This document shows, piece after piece, positions 9,347-23,389 of a stretch of DNA of 64,000 nucleotides. The position numbers and the translations under genes are program-made. The stretch lies in IMG/VR virus record IMGVR_UViG_3300029267_002354, positions 17,013-81,012 of that record; one strand, written 5' to 3'. Positions within the stretch are counted from its first letter, which is position 1, and each line of letters begins with the position of its first letter. The stretch comes from a virus. Below the pieces are notes generated by a model, which was not told the origin of the DNA, did not search any database, and worked only from the letters and a program-made list of their open reading frames with translations.

Positions 9347-9922
9347 ATGAAAACCGGATACATCATGACGAGGCGGTTCAATAGGCCGACGACCTTCCAG
9401 GGTACCCGTATCGTGAAGCGTCCTGGGAATGTGCCGGACGGTATCGAGAGGATCGACATCCCGTTCAAGCCGATGCAGGTCACATACGTGGACGATGACA
9501 TCGACATGAGCGCTTCTGTTGAGAGTGGGTGGATTTTCAAGAGTAGGGCGCCGAAGGCTGTAGAGCCAGAGGAGATCCCGGAGAGCCTCAAGGATCTGGA
9601 AGAGGAGCCCGACAAGGAGCCAGAGGATCCAGAGGATGAGGATCCCGGAACGGAAGTGGGCGACGACACGGATGTGGAGGCTGATGCGGACACGGAGACC
9701 GACGGTGAGACCGATGCGGATGCCGAATCCGATGACGATGGCGCGGATGCCGATGACGACACCGACGTGGACGACGTGGACGACGATGATGAAGACGAAG
9801 CTGCGTACGAGTTGCTCGAAGATGGCAGCTATCAGTGTCTCATCTGCAAGGCTCAGGATGAGGAGAAGATCCTGAAGACCGAATCTGGTATGCTGGCTCA
9901 TATCGAGAGCAAGCACCAGTAG
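9347..9922 (+). CDS. Acidic protein with a C-terminal C2H2 zinc finger
   Basis: 191 residues starting at the ATG after AAGGAGAAAACCAAA; an upstream in-frame GTG lies inside the terminator and is ignored. Residues 1-65 are ordinary. Residues about 75-155 are almost all Asp/Glu with Thr/Ala (repeated DTDVEADADTET-type units), giving an extreme negative charge. The last 30 residues form a C-x2-C...H-x4-H finger (YQCLICKA...HIESKHQ). Its place right after the capsid gene suggests a head protein. The acidic tract could mimic DNA or neutralise basic partners; this is speculation. Confidence 0.8.
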   Translation: MKTGYIMTRRFNRPTTFQGTRIVKRPGNVPDGIERIDIPFKPMQVTYVDDDIDMSASVESGWIFKSRAPKAVEPEEIPESLKDLEEEPDKEPEDPEDEDPGTEVGDDTDVEADADTETDGETDADAESDDDGADADDDTDVDDVDDDDEDEAAYELLEDGSYQCLICKAQDEEKILKTESGMLAHIESKHQ

Positions 9923-9934
9923 AGGGGTGGTGTC

Positions 9935-10564
9935 ATGAGGGATTTAATGGAGAGGATGCGGTATCTTTCTGGTGTCAGCCAGGACGGATCGCTCGATGAT
10001 GTTGTGCTATCAGAGGTAAAGCATACGGTTGACGGTAGGACCAAGAACGTTATGACTAATCCGGAGGATGTTCTTGGGGCTGTTCTCAGGAATGCTGGGT
10101 TGAATCCGCGCAAGAATGATGTTCACGAATACGAGTCTGACGTCGACGCTCCAAATGTTGATGCAATAAGGGTTTCGTACTCGATTCTTGGCGGAAGAGG
10201 TGGGGCTGTATCTGGAAAACAGAAGTCGATCGTTATCACGTCGCTTGATCCGGGAACGAACAAGGAGAAGGAGATCTTCCGGGTTGCGTTTCCGAATGCG
10301 GTGTACAATTCATGCAGGATGCAGAAGACATGGTGGTATGACGGAGAGCCGTCGTTCAAGAATCCTGATGGAGCGAAGAAGGCGATCGACCAGGCTGTGT
10401 CTAGTGCTTCTCGGTTCCTCTCAAGGTACGTCAGCAAGGCAAAGAAGGCGAAGCCGTCTGCGGGTGTTGGTATGCTTGGCAAGGCAATGAAGGCGAATAA
10501 AAAACTCAAACTCGGAATTGACGAAGGTGCTCTCCAGAAGCTCTTCGCCGAGATTGAGAGGTAG
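9935..10564 (+). CDS. Putative internal head protein with an MR-x-L-x-E-R N terminus
   Basis: 209 residues beginning MRDLMERM, the motif shared with at least seven other small genes in this window; LME fits the L-x-E cleavage rule of gp21-type prohead proteases. The middle is a mixed alpha/beta region with GGRGGAVSGKQKSIVITS and the C-terminal 70 residues are Lys/Ala-rich (SKAKKAKPSAGVGMLGKAMK). I infer delivery into the prohead, cleavage and ejection with DNA. No catalytic motif is recognised. Confidence 0.75.
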   Translation: MRDLMERMRYLSGVSQDGSLDDVVLSEVKHTVDGRTKNVMTNPEDVLGAVLRNAGLNPRKNDVHEYESDVDAPNVDAIRVSYSILGGRGGAVSGKQKSIVITSLDPGTNKEKEIFRVAFPNAVYNSCRMQKTWWYDGEPSFKNPDGAKKAIDQAVSSASRFLSRYVSKAKKAKPSAGVGMLGKAMKANKKLKLGIDEGALQKLFAEIER

Positions 10565-10573
10565 GAGGGGCTA

Positions 10574-11296
10574 ATGCTTGAGCACGAGAAGCGTTTGGAT
10601 GATGTGGTTCCGGCTGGGAAGTTTGGCGATGGTGAGGCTGTCGAGGTGAGGACCAAGATGGGGGCCGTCGTGACTTCTGGGCAGGTGATGTCCGTCACTC
10701 CGTTCGGCCTCACTGTCCGAGAGGAAAGTGGCGACACGAAGTTCTACCCGGAGAGGTTGTACCTTTTCGCCTCGCTGGTGGAGGATCCGCCGACTGTTGT
10801 GGCGAACCAGCTGCATGACATGTCTCTCGACGCCCGTGTTCAGGAGAAGTTGAGAACTATGGGGGAGGCCGGTGATCCGACTCCTTCCGAAACTGGCGCG
10901 AAGCCGATCGATCCGAACGCGAAGCCTGACGAGTACAAGGACAAGGACGGGCGCAAGGATGTCGATATCAAGCAGAAGGGCGACGACGAGAAGGGCAAGA
11001 AAGAGCCCGAGAAGAAGCCTGAAAAGAAGCCCGAGAAGAAGGACGGAGCTGTTGCGGATCCTGAGTCATCGATCGACATGAAGAACCTGCCAGACGATGT
11101 CAAGCAGGCGATCGTGACGACCCAGGATATGGACGAGTCGCAGCTAAATGGTGTCTTGAGTGACATTTCCGACGCGGCCATGAAGGCCCTCAAGCGGACG
11201 TCTGTCGCCGAGACGGAGCTGTACGACGTTGTTCAGAAGATCAACGATGCGTCTTACGAAGTGCTGACTGGGAAAAAGCCGCCCAAGAAGGAGTAG
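10574..11296 (+). CDS. Hypothetical virion-cluster protein with a Lys/Glu/Pro linker
   Basis: 240 residues, preceded by GGAGGGGCTA. Residues 15-75 look like a small beta barrel (GEAVEVRTKMGAVVTSGQV...FGLTVREESGDTKFY). A disordered linker rich in K, E, P and D (repeated EKKPEKKPEKK) spans about 100-150, then a C-terminal helical domain. It sits between a putative internal protein and the neck gene. Function unknown. Confidence 0.75.
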   Translation: MLEHEKRLDDVVPAGKFGDGEAVEVRTKMGAVVTSGQVMSVTPFGLTVREESGDTKFYPERLYLFASLVEDPPTVVANQLHDMSLDARVQEKLRTMGEAGDPTPSETGAKPIDPNAKPDEYKDKDGRKDVDIKQKGDDEKGKKEPEKKPEKKPEKKDGAVADPESSIDMKNLPDDVKQAIVTTQDMDESQLNGVLSDISDAAMKALKRTSVAETELYDVVQKINDASYEVLTGKKPPKKE

Positions 11297-11299
11297 GTC

Positions 11300-12022
11300 T
11301 TGAGGTTCACAGAAGCCCAGGTCAAAGAGTGGATTTGCAGGCGACTCGGAAAGGGCGTCATCAAAGTCGAGCTGACCGATGATCAGGTTGACGATGCCGT
11401 CAACGACGCAAAGGAGTGGTGGCAGATGTGGGTGGGGCAGGCGAAGAGCGTGCTCTACACCCTGACGGGGAACACCGAAGTCCCAGAGGCTCTGATTGCG
11501 AGTGACATCGACTCCGTCGTGGACGTTGTGTTCGAGATCGAGTCGGAGAGTTTTCAGAACCTGTTTGCCTGGGCGGACGTTGAGATCAACCCGTACACGT
11601 GGATCTACTCCTGTGGCGAGGCCGGTGGGTATTCCACGCTTGTCCAGTACATGCAGTATCGGGAGCTTGCGAAACAAATCACGTCATCGGAGAAAGATTG
11701 GGATTGGGATCGGGCGAAGCGATCTGTTATCATTACACCGAAGCCGGACGCCGGATCGCGTGTGCTGATCACGTACATTTCGACGACCATGGAGATGAGT
11801 TACTTGACGAATTATGAGATGAGGGTCTTTCGGAACTACGCGCTTGCGCAAGCGATGAAGACGCTCGCTGTGATTCGGATGAAGTACTCTGGGAAGCCGT
11901 CGGCGACCGGAGAGTTCTCCATGGATGGAGACGCGATGTGGGCAAATGGAGAGGCCCTGGAGGGTGACATGGAAGAGAAGATGCGCCAGCTCCAGGCTCC
12001 TGTTGGATTCTTTGCAGAGTGA
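11300..12022 (+). CDS. Putative neck / head-completion protein
   Basis: 240 residues with a TTG start 7 bases after GGAG. The sequence is soluble and mixed alpha/beta, with an N-terminal helix-rich part that includes DAVNDAKEWWQMWVGQ and a C-terminal part FRNYALAQAMKTLAVIRMKYSG...EEKMRQLQAPVGFF. This build and the position between capsid and tail genes suit head-completion or connector proteins such as the T4 gp13/gp14 group, but I see no decisive motif. Confidence 0.6.
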   Translation: MRFTEAQVKEWICRRLGKGVIKVELTDDQVDDAVNDAKEWWQMWVGQAKSVLYTLTGNTEVPEALIASDIDSVVDVVFEIESESFQNLFAWADVEINPYTWIYSCGEAGGYSTLVQYMQYRELAKQITSSEKDWDWDRAKRSVIITPKPDAGSRVLITYISTTMEMSYLTNYEMRVFRNYALAQAMKTLAVIRMKYSGKPSATGEFSMDGDAMWANGEALEGDMEEKMRQLQAPVGFFAE

Positions 12023-12037
12023 CGAACTCAAGTTCGT
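12022..12037. repeat. Inverted repeat ACGAACT-CA-AGTTCGT between genes
   Basis: Perfect 7-bp arms. It overlaps the stop of the neck gene and is followed by TTTTGAGGAGAGGG, the ribosome binding site of the next gene. As RNA the core could form a 5-bp stem with a UCAA loop. Confidence 0.85.
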
Positions 12038-12054
12038 TTTGAGGAGAGGGTAAA

Positions 12055-12936
12055 ATGGATTTCAATGAGCTGAAGGAAATGGCCAAGATCTCTGATCGGA
12101 TCGCGGATGAGGACGAGCGCAGGCTCTTGGAGCACAGTCATGTGGATGACTCTCGTCTGGTGCAGACCGTCAAGAACCTGGAGGAGGCCGGGATCGGGTC
12201 GACCATTTTGACTCCTCTTGTCCGGATGATGGACCGCAAGGACATCTTCCCTGTTCAGGGCAAGGAGTCTGACGGCGAGATCATGTTCCGGTTCGAGGAT
12301 CTGATGGACGCCCAGAACCTCTACGACTTCATGGTCAATCTGGGGCTCGTGGAGCCGGGCGAGATCAAACTGCACGTCTCTGAGCACCAGGTTTCGGTCC
12401 ATTTCCAGTCTGGTGTCCTGATGTCGAAGCCAGAGGCGATCCAGGTTGCCTTGATGGCCTATGAGGAGAGCCGGTACGGGGACGAGGAAAACGATGAAGC
12501 GTTTGAGTCCCTGGTGCAGGATGTCGAGGAAGTCCTGATGGAAAGGACCAAGGTTTCCGGTGCTCCGAAGAAGCGTGCGAAAGGGAACCCGTTCCATGAC
12601 AAGGACGGGCGCCTGGCGGGCGCGGATGCGATATCCGGGTCCAAGGGTGGGTCCTTCTCGATGGGCAAGACGAAGCTCAAGTTCACTGGGGACAAGAAGG
12701 CCAAGAGCGGAGACAAGGTGGTCAACTTCGCCTCGACGAAACGACCGTGCGGGCGCAACGCGCGTACGAAGGGCAAGAACATCCGCTGCTGGGACGGGTC
12801 TGCGATGGAGGCTGTATCCACGATTCTCGTGAAGAAGAACGGGATGCAGCAGATCGAGGATGCGGAGCTGGAGATGATGATCCGGGTGCTTGACGGCATC
12901 GAAGAGGATCGCAAGCTCATCGCTGCGAAACAATGA
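12055..12936 (+). CDS. Hypothetical protein with a basic glycine-rich C-terminal half
   Basis: 293 residues starting after GAGGAGAGGGTAAA. The first 150 residues are acidic and helical (MDFNELKEMAKISDRIADEDERR...). Residues 165-250 are basic and glycine-rich with a short Cys pair (NPFHDKDGRLAGADAISGSK, KRPCGRNARTKGKNIRCW), then a short helical end. It shows no known catalytic motif. Position in the neck region and the basic segment suggest a virion protein. Confidence 0.72.
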   Translation: MDFNELKEMAKISDRIADEDERRLLEHSHVDDSRLVQTVKNLEEAGIGSTILTPLVRMMDRKDIFPVQGKESDGEIMFRFEDLMDAQNLYDFMVNLGLVEPGEIKLHVSEHQVSVHFQSGVLMSKPEAIQVALMAYEESRYGDEENDEAFESLVQDVEEVLMERTKVSGAPKKRAKGNPFHDKDGRLAGADAISGSKGGSFSMGKTKLKFTGDKKAKSGDKVVNFASTKRPCGRNARTKGKNIRCWDGSAMEAVSTILVKKNGMQQIEDAELEMMIRVLDGIEEDRKLIAAKQ

Positions 12937-12939
12937 TTC

Positions 12940-13488
12940 ATGGCTCGCGTCTACTTCAACGAGGAGGCTGAGTACCTTCGGTCTCTCGAAGAGGAGCGGA
13001 TAGAGCTTGTCGGCCCCGATTGCGAATACTACACGCTGAATCGCGGGAAGAACGTAGACGCGCTCTACGGCGAGCCGACGAATGATCCGCTCTATGGGGG
13101 GTCCTCTCCGCGTGGGAGCGATTCTGACTCCAACGAGTCCTGGAACTTCTGTCCTGACATTTTGGTTGGGGAAGAGCCGATCACGTTTCCGGTGGCGATC
13201 GAGTATCAAGAATCTGACAATCGAACTCCGATGGTGAGAACGGAGGGTTTTCACTATGAGTACGATGCGATCGTTGCGATTTCGAGAAATCACTGGGAGT
13301 GCGCGTGGGAAGACACGACGTGCGCAGGGCGAGAGCCCAAGGAAGGGGATGTAATTTATCTCTTTGGTGAGTGGTGGGATGTTGTGAAAGCCGGGCGAAG
13401 CGGGTATATTTTGGATTCGCCGGACTTCGTTGGTTACAAGCTGGAGCTGAAGAAACGCACACAATTCACTCCAGACAGAAAGGTCTGA
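12940..13488 (+). CDS. Putative head-tail connector protein
   Basis: 182 residues, starting 3 bases after the previous stop with no clear Shine-Dalgarno, so translation is probably coupled. The C-terminal half reads as a small beta barrel with EPKEGDVIYLFGEWWDVVKAG and FVGYKLELKKRTQFTPDRK, reminiscent of head-tail stopper or neck proteins in which a compact beta domain recognises the connector ring. The assignment rests on position and fold-like pattern only. Confidence 0.5.
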   Translation: MARVYFNEEAEYLRSLEEERIELVGPDCEYYTLNRGKNVDALYGEPTNDPLYGGSSPRGSDSDSNESWNFCPDILVGEEPITFPVAIEYQESDNRTPMVRTEGFHYEYDAIVAISRNHWECAWEDTTCAGREPKEGDVIYLFGEWWDVVKAGRSGYILDSPDFVGYKLELKKRTQFTPDRKV

Positions 13489-13489
13489 G

Positions 13490-19164
<5,675 letters not shown>

Positions 19165-19173
19165 GAGTTTGAA

Positions 19174-20616
19174 ATGAGTAAGCCCGACATTAGTTCTGAC
19201 GTTCTACAATTCATCGATGCAAATGTGATTGTCACAGATCCTGACACCGGAAAGAAGGGGACATTTGCAATGATGCAGATGCTCGTGAATCGTCGCGAGT
19301 TATTTAATGATGCCCAGAATCCATTGCATGTTGATGGCTTTGTCCCTCTGGTAGGTGAGAATGGATCTGTGACAAATCTGAACGCCATCCACGGGAAGCT
19401 CGGGTGGCACAACCAGCAGGTGCATGGGGCTCTCTGGCAGAAGCCGTCTGATCTCTTGATCTTCTACGGGTATCCCAACTCGTTCAATAGTGCGGTCAAC
19501 GGGTGGGACAATGAGAAGGTTGCCAGAGACATGGCTCAGTACGGGTTGATTGTCCTGGGTGATGGTCTCCAGACTCTTCTGGCGTCCGGGTCGCATGATG
19601 GTTCGAGTGGGGCCTCCACGCTCACTGACTCAACGGCAAGTTGGACAACTGATGAGTTCGTTGGGAAAAAGATTGTGAATGTGACCGACGGGAGCACTGG
19701 ATCGATTACAGCCAACACGGCTACCACGATCACAGCAACCCTTTCTGGTGGAACGGAGAACGACTGGGACGCTGGGGATGAGTACCGTGTGGCCAACCAT
19801 GCCGACTATGCAAATGTCTTCAAGATCGTTCCGAGGATCAAGCAGTACAACCCATCGGCGAAGATCTTTGGGTACGTGACTGTGAACCAGACGCTCGCGA
19901 ACTTCGAAGACAAGGCTGACGATTGGGATGCTCTGGGTGTAGATGGCATCTTTATGGACGAGGCCGGGTACGACTACGGGACGACAGCTACGAATGACCG
20001 GGACGCATTCAACGCCAAGGTGGACTACGTTCATGCGTTGAGCAGTGCGAGCACCTGCTTCGCGAACGCCTGGAATATGGATCACATTATCGGAACCGCG
20101 AACGATCCTAGTAAGCCGAACACGACGTGGAACCCAGATCTGGAAGAGTCGAGTCTCACGGCAGATGACTGGTACCTGCTTGAGAGCTGGCCGGTCAATA
20201 CGGATTCGTATACCTCTAGCACTCCGGTGGGATACGAGGCGAAGGCGGACTGGGCTGCGCGAGGAGTGAAGGCACAGGGGCACAGGGCGACGTACGGGAT
20301 CAACCTTGCGGCGTCTGGCATTATCAACAACAGCAACACGGGTGGTCAGGACCTCTTCGACTTCCTGTTCGTGAGCGCGATGATGTTTGCGATGGACGCT
20401 GTTGGTTCGAGTGACGCGAGCTACGCATCTTCGAGTTCTGCTGTGGACTGGTGGACCAGACCTGACGTCAGTAAGATGGGGGCATTGTATTCCCTGAACG
20501 CATCTGTCATAGAGGACTCTGGGGATGCAGATGTGTACTGGCGGTACACGGAGTTCGGGCGCTTCAAGCTGGACTTCTCTAGCAGTGCCCAGGACGCGAC
20601 GGTCGAGAAAAGGTAG
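19174..20616 (+). CDS. Putative glycoside-hydrolase-like fibre-associated protein
   Basis: 480 residues after AATAGGAG. Residues about 85-130 and 210-460 look like a TIM barrel of the kind in polysaccharide-cleaving families: LLIFYGYPNSF, KIFGYVTVNQT and LGVDGIFMDEAGYD, whose Asp and Glu are plausible catalytic acids, plus FANAWNMDHI and YLLESWPV. A beta module of about 75 residues (132-209) is inserted and matches one in the tail sheath. The N-terminal 70 residues are probably an attachment region. Likely a surface-glycan depolymerase carried with the fibre; substrate unknown. Confidence 0.6.
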   Translation: MSKPDISSDVLQFIDANVIVTDPDTGKKGTFAMMQMLVNRRELFNDAQNPLHVDGFVPLVGENGSVTNLNAIHGKLGWHNQQVHGALWQKPSDLLIFYGYPNSFNSAVNGWDNEKVARDMAQYGLIVLGDGLQTLLASGSHDGSSGASTLTDSTASWTTDEFVGKKIVNVTDGSTGSITANTATTITATLSGGTENDWDAGDEYRVANHADYANVFKIVPRIKQYNPSAKIFGYVTVNQTLANFEDKADDWDALGVDGIFMDEAGYDYGTTATNDRDAFNAKVDYVHALSSASTCFANAWNMDHIIGTANDPSKPNTTWNPDLEESSLTADDWYLLESWPVNTDSYTSSTPVGYEAKADWAARGVKAQGHRATYGINLAASGIINNSNTGGQDLFDFLFVSAMMFAMDAVGSSDASYASSSSAVDWWTRPDVSKMGALYSLNASVIEDSGDADVYWRYTEFGRFKLDFSSSAQDATVEKR

Positions 20617-20637
20617 GCTGAATCTGGGAGGTTGTTG

Positions 20638-22278
20638 ATGCTGTCTTTGGCGATGGTTGTGAAGGATGAAGTGCTGACGATTGAGCGTGTGATCGAGTCG
20701 GTCAGCGGGGTGGTCGACGAGATCGTCGTCGGCGTGGACACTGAATCCTCAGACGGAACCCGGAAAATTGTAGAGAGGCTTGCCGATAAGGTGATCGATG
20801 TCGACCTGTCCAGGGAGCTTCGGGAGAAGGGGTCTGTTTGTGGGGATGAAGACTGGGGGTTCTCGAAGGCTCGGAACACAGTGATCGAGGCATGTGATCC
20901 GGAGAACTGGAAACTGATTTTGGATGGTCATGAGTTTGTCAGGAACCCGGATGTGCTCATGGGCGAACTTGAGTTCGCTTTCGGGCGCTTTGACGGGGTC
21001 ACTGTGTCCGTTCACTTTGAGCCGGACTCGTACGGCATCCCCGTGGAGATCTTCGAGTCTGCGCGGGTCCTGGGGCCTTCAGTGCGGTACAAGAACCCGA
21101 TTCACAACGTTCCCGTGATCGGGAGGATGTATTATGCCAAATCGGTGGTGGTCGAGCACATGAAGCAAAAACAGGACAGATCTGCGAAGGTCGCTCGGGA
21201 CGTTCAGCGTGCAGATTCGAATATTCAGGCGTTCATGGAAAAGGTCTCGAAGGATCCTGCGGATTCAAGAAGCTGGTTCTATCTAGCGACAGCGTACAAG
21301 GAATCATCCATGTGGCCGCAGGCGATAAACGCGTACAGCGAGTATCTGAAGGTGTCCAGCTGGAAAGAGGAGAGGTGTCACGCGCGTATGAGAATGGGCG
21401 CATGTCTTGATCGCCTTGGAGAATTCGACAGTGCGCATTCCCAGTTCGCGCTTGCGATCCAGGAGTTTCCTCAGATGGCGGAGCCTTACTACTATCTCGG
21501 GCACCTGACGCACAAGCTGGGACGGTACCATGAGGCGCAGGTCTGGCTTGAGCGCTGTGTCCAGATGGAGATGCCGAACTGCTCGCTCTTCCTCACGCCA
21601 AAGATCTACAAGGTTGATCGCTACGACAAGCTTTCGATGGTCTACCATCACCTGGGGCACTTTGGCCGAGCGATCAAGATGGCGGAGAAGGCTCTCGAAT
21701 CGGCGAGCATCAAGAGGATCTATGACAACGTTGAGTTCTGGAGGGGGCACATCCGAAGGCATGGCGGAGAATACTACGACCAGGTCTGGGAGGGCAGCTG
21801 CGATCCGTCTGATCTTGAAGAGCGCAGGATGGGTGTCATGGGAAAAGCGGTGTATCAGGCTTCGCGAGTCCTGGATGTCGGGTGCGGCCCCGGCCATATG
21901 ATGGGGCACGTTTGTCCTGCGTCTGAGTATGTGGGGGTGGACGTCTCCGAGCATGTCAGAGACATCATTCAGGAGCGTGGGCGCGAGTGTTTTGTGAGCT
22001 TGGAGGATGTCCCGGATTACCGCTTTGATGCGTGCCTGCTTGGGGAGATCGTCGAGCACGTCGAGGACGATCTTGAGTTCGTTCTATCGCTGCGGAAGAA
22101 GCTCAAGGATGGGGCTGTTGTCGTGGCGAGTGTCCCGAGGTATTGCTCGATGCGTGACCCGGCGCACACCAGGGATTACACTGAGGGTGAGTTCATGGAG
22201 CTGATGGGACACCTTGGAAAAACCGAGATGTTGGATCCGATTGGTCCGTGGATGATCAGCAAGACTGTGATAGGATAG
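20638..22278 (+). CDS. Glycosyltransferase - TPR - methyltransferase fusion
   Basis: 546 residues. Residues 1-170 are a family 2 glycosyltransferase-like domain (LSLAMVVKDEVLTIERVIES, EIVVGVDTESSDGT, WGFSKARN, ILDGHEF). Residues about 190-350 form TPR-like helical repeats (WFYLATAYKESSMWPQAINAY, PYYYLGHLTHKLGRYHEA). Residues 385-546 are a class I SAM methyltransferase with VLDVGCGPGHMMG at about 410 and LGEIVEHVEDD. I start at the ATG 6 bases after GGGAGG; a TTG lies just upstream. Position behind the collagen fibre suggests it adds and methylates sugars on a virion protein, though host surface glycans are also possible. Confidence 0.85.
   Translation: MLSLAMVVKDEVLTIERVIESVSGVVDEIVVGVDTESSDGTRKIVERLADKVIDVDLSRELREKGSVCGDEDWGFSKARNTVIEACDPENWKLILDGHEFVRNPDVLMGELEFAFGRFDGVTVSVHFEPDSYGIPVEIFESARVLGPSVRYKNPIHNVPVIGRMYYAKSVVVEHMKQKQDRSAKVARDVQRADSNIQAFMEKVSKDPADSRSWFYLATAYKESSMWPQAINAYSEYLKVSSWKEERCHARMRMGACLDRLGEFDSAHSQFALAIQEFPQMAEPYYYLGHLTHKLGRYHEAQVWLERCVQMEMPNCSLFLTPKIYKVDRYDKLSMVYHHLGHFGRAIKMAEKALESASIKRIYDNVEFWRGHIRRHGGEYYDQVWEGSCDPSDLEERRMGVMGKAVYQASRVLDVGCGPGHMMGHVCPASEYVGVDVSEHVRDIIQERGRECFVSLEDVPDYRFDACLLGEIVEHVEDDLEFVLSLRKKLKDGAVVVASVPRYCSMRDPAHTRDYTEGEFMELMGHLGKTEMLDPIGPWMISKTVIG
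20963..20978. repeat. Inverted repeat GCGAACT-TG-AGTTCGC, inside a gene
   Basis: Perfect 7-bp arms, same family as the intergenic copies, here within the glycosyltransferase frame (residues GELEFA). Confidence 0.8.
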
Positions 22279-22294
22279 CCGGAGAGGTGATGAT

Positions 22295-22789
22295 GTGATT
22301 CTGATTGACCTGAACCAAAGCGAAGTGACCCTTCAGGTTTATGCCATGAATCCGGACGGATCTCAGAAGCTCGATGTGACTTCAGGGACCGTCCGCGTGT
22401 ACTACATGAACGCTGGTGTCGAGCAGGAGGTTCTCGCGGCGACGCCCCTGGTTCAGGTCGGAGCGACCAATGTCTGGCGGTACACTTGGAACCCTGCGTC
22501 TCTTCCGGTGAGGGAGTACGTTGCCGAGTACAAGATCAATGACGTGGTGAGGTCGGCGAAGATCAGCGAGGACGTTGTGGTTCGTGACATTGCCACTCAG
22601 ACAGACCTCCTGATCATCAAGGCGGATGTCGAGTTGATCAAGAAGGTGGAGACGGGGCGTTGGAAGATCGAGAGCAACCAGATGACCTTCTATGATGACG
22701 ATGGCGTGACTCCGTTGCTGGTCTACAACCTGTACGATGACGCTGGTGTTCCGTCGATGACGGATGTGTTCGAGAGAAGGGAACCGTGA
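22295..22789 (+). CDS. Putative virion beta-sandwich protein
   Basis: 164 residues with a GTG start after GGAGAGGTGATGAT. The first 100 residues resemble an Ig-like or fibre N-terminal beta domain (VTLQVYAMNPDGSQKLDVTSG, WNPASLPVREYVAEYKIND). The end (KKVETGRWKIESNQMTFYDDDG...LYDDAGVP) is a pattern I associate with phage structural proteins near fibres or necks. It overlaps the next tiny frame. No enzyme motif. Confidence 0.65.
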   Translation: MILIDLNQSEVTLQVYAMNPDGSQKLDVTSGTVRVYYMNAGVEQEVLAATPLVQVGATNVWRYTWNPASLPVREYVAEYKINDVVRSAKISEDVVVRDIATQTDLLIIKADVELIKKVETGRWKIESNQMTFYDDDGVTPLLVYNLYDDAGVPSMTDVFERREP

Positions 22790-22953
22790 ACAGGATCATC
22801 ACGAGAGGGATGGGGCCGCGCCACCTCCTGGTGACCAGGGGGTACGGGATTAGTAGTGCGGTTCAGAAGTTCCGCGAGATTCTCAACCTCGTCTCGAAAA
22901 TCGGGACGAGTCTTTCGTTGGTGTCGAAATGGAAGAAGACAGACTGTGCCTGA
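22786..22953 (+). CDS. Small coupled gene with LVSK motifs (55 aa)
   Basis: A GTG at 22786 overlaps the stop of the previous gene (GTGA) and opens 55 codons ending TGTGCCTGA. The peptide is basic and contains LNLVSKIG and LSLVSKWK, a motif repeated in the next overlapping frame. The overlap and the shared motif make a real product plausible; the pair could also be one gene read through a frameshift. Confidence 0.5.
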   Translation: MNRIITRGMGPRHLLVTRGYGISSAVQKFREILNLVSKIGTSLSLVSKWKKTDCA

Positions 22954-23084
22954 CATCGAAGATCGGATCCATTGTGGATGAGGGGATATCCCTGGTCTCC
23001 CAGGTGTCTCCTTCTCTGGAGCTGGTATCCAAGACGTCGGATGGGCTTGAACTGGTTTCAAAGATAGAGGTGGAAGAGATATGA
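22929..23084 (+). CDS. Small overlapping gene with repeated LVSK motifs (51 aa)
   Basis: ATG at 22929, in the -1 frame relative to the 55-residue frame, running to a TGA that overlaps the next ATG (ATGA). It contains LTSKIGSIV, ISLVSQ, LELVSK and LELVSKIE, so an L-x-L-V-S-K unit recurs about every 10 residues, as in the preceding frame. This fits a short coiled segment. Function unknown. Confidence 0.5.
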   Translation: MEEDRLCLTSKIGSIVDEGISLVSQVSPSLELVSKTSDGLELVSKIEVEEI

Positions 23085-23389
23085 GTTGTGATGCAGCATG
23101 TAGTGGTCCCAGCAACTATTTCGTTGGGGATGCCGGAACATTGATCACCGTTGATACGTGCAGTGACATCACGGCGGCGACGCTTGCTGCCCTGGATGTG
23201 ATGAAGCCGGACGGGTCCACGGATCGATGGGTTGGCTCAGTGGTGGACACTACAAAGATTCAGTACGTCGTGAGTGTTGGTGACTTTGACCAAGTCGGGG
23301 AGTACCGACTCCAGGCGTACATTGAGATGCCAGGGTGGCAGGGCTGGGGGAACACCGTGACGTTCAAGGTCTCTGCACGGTTCCAATAA
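23081..23389 (+). CDS. Small Ig-like virion protein
   Basis: 102 residues starting in an ATGA overlap and ending in a TAATG overlap with the next gene. The sequence is a compact beta fold (GDAGTLITVDTCSDIT, DQVGEYRLQAYIEMPGWQG, NTVTFKVSARF) like small Ig/fibronectin-type domains of tail and neck proteins. Three Cys lie in the first 30 residues. Confidence 0.65.
   Translation: MSCDAACSGPSNYFVGDAGTLITVDTCSDITAATLAALDVMKPDGSTDRWVGSVVDTTKIQYVVSVGDFDQVGEYRLQAYIEMPGWQGWGNTVTFKVSARFQ

Noticed and set aside
7622-9916. 764-residue minus-strand frame opposite the capsid gene
   Set aside because: Antisense shadow of the capsid gene and its neighbour; crosses the plus-strand terminator and has no expression signals.
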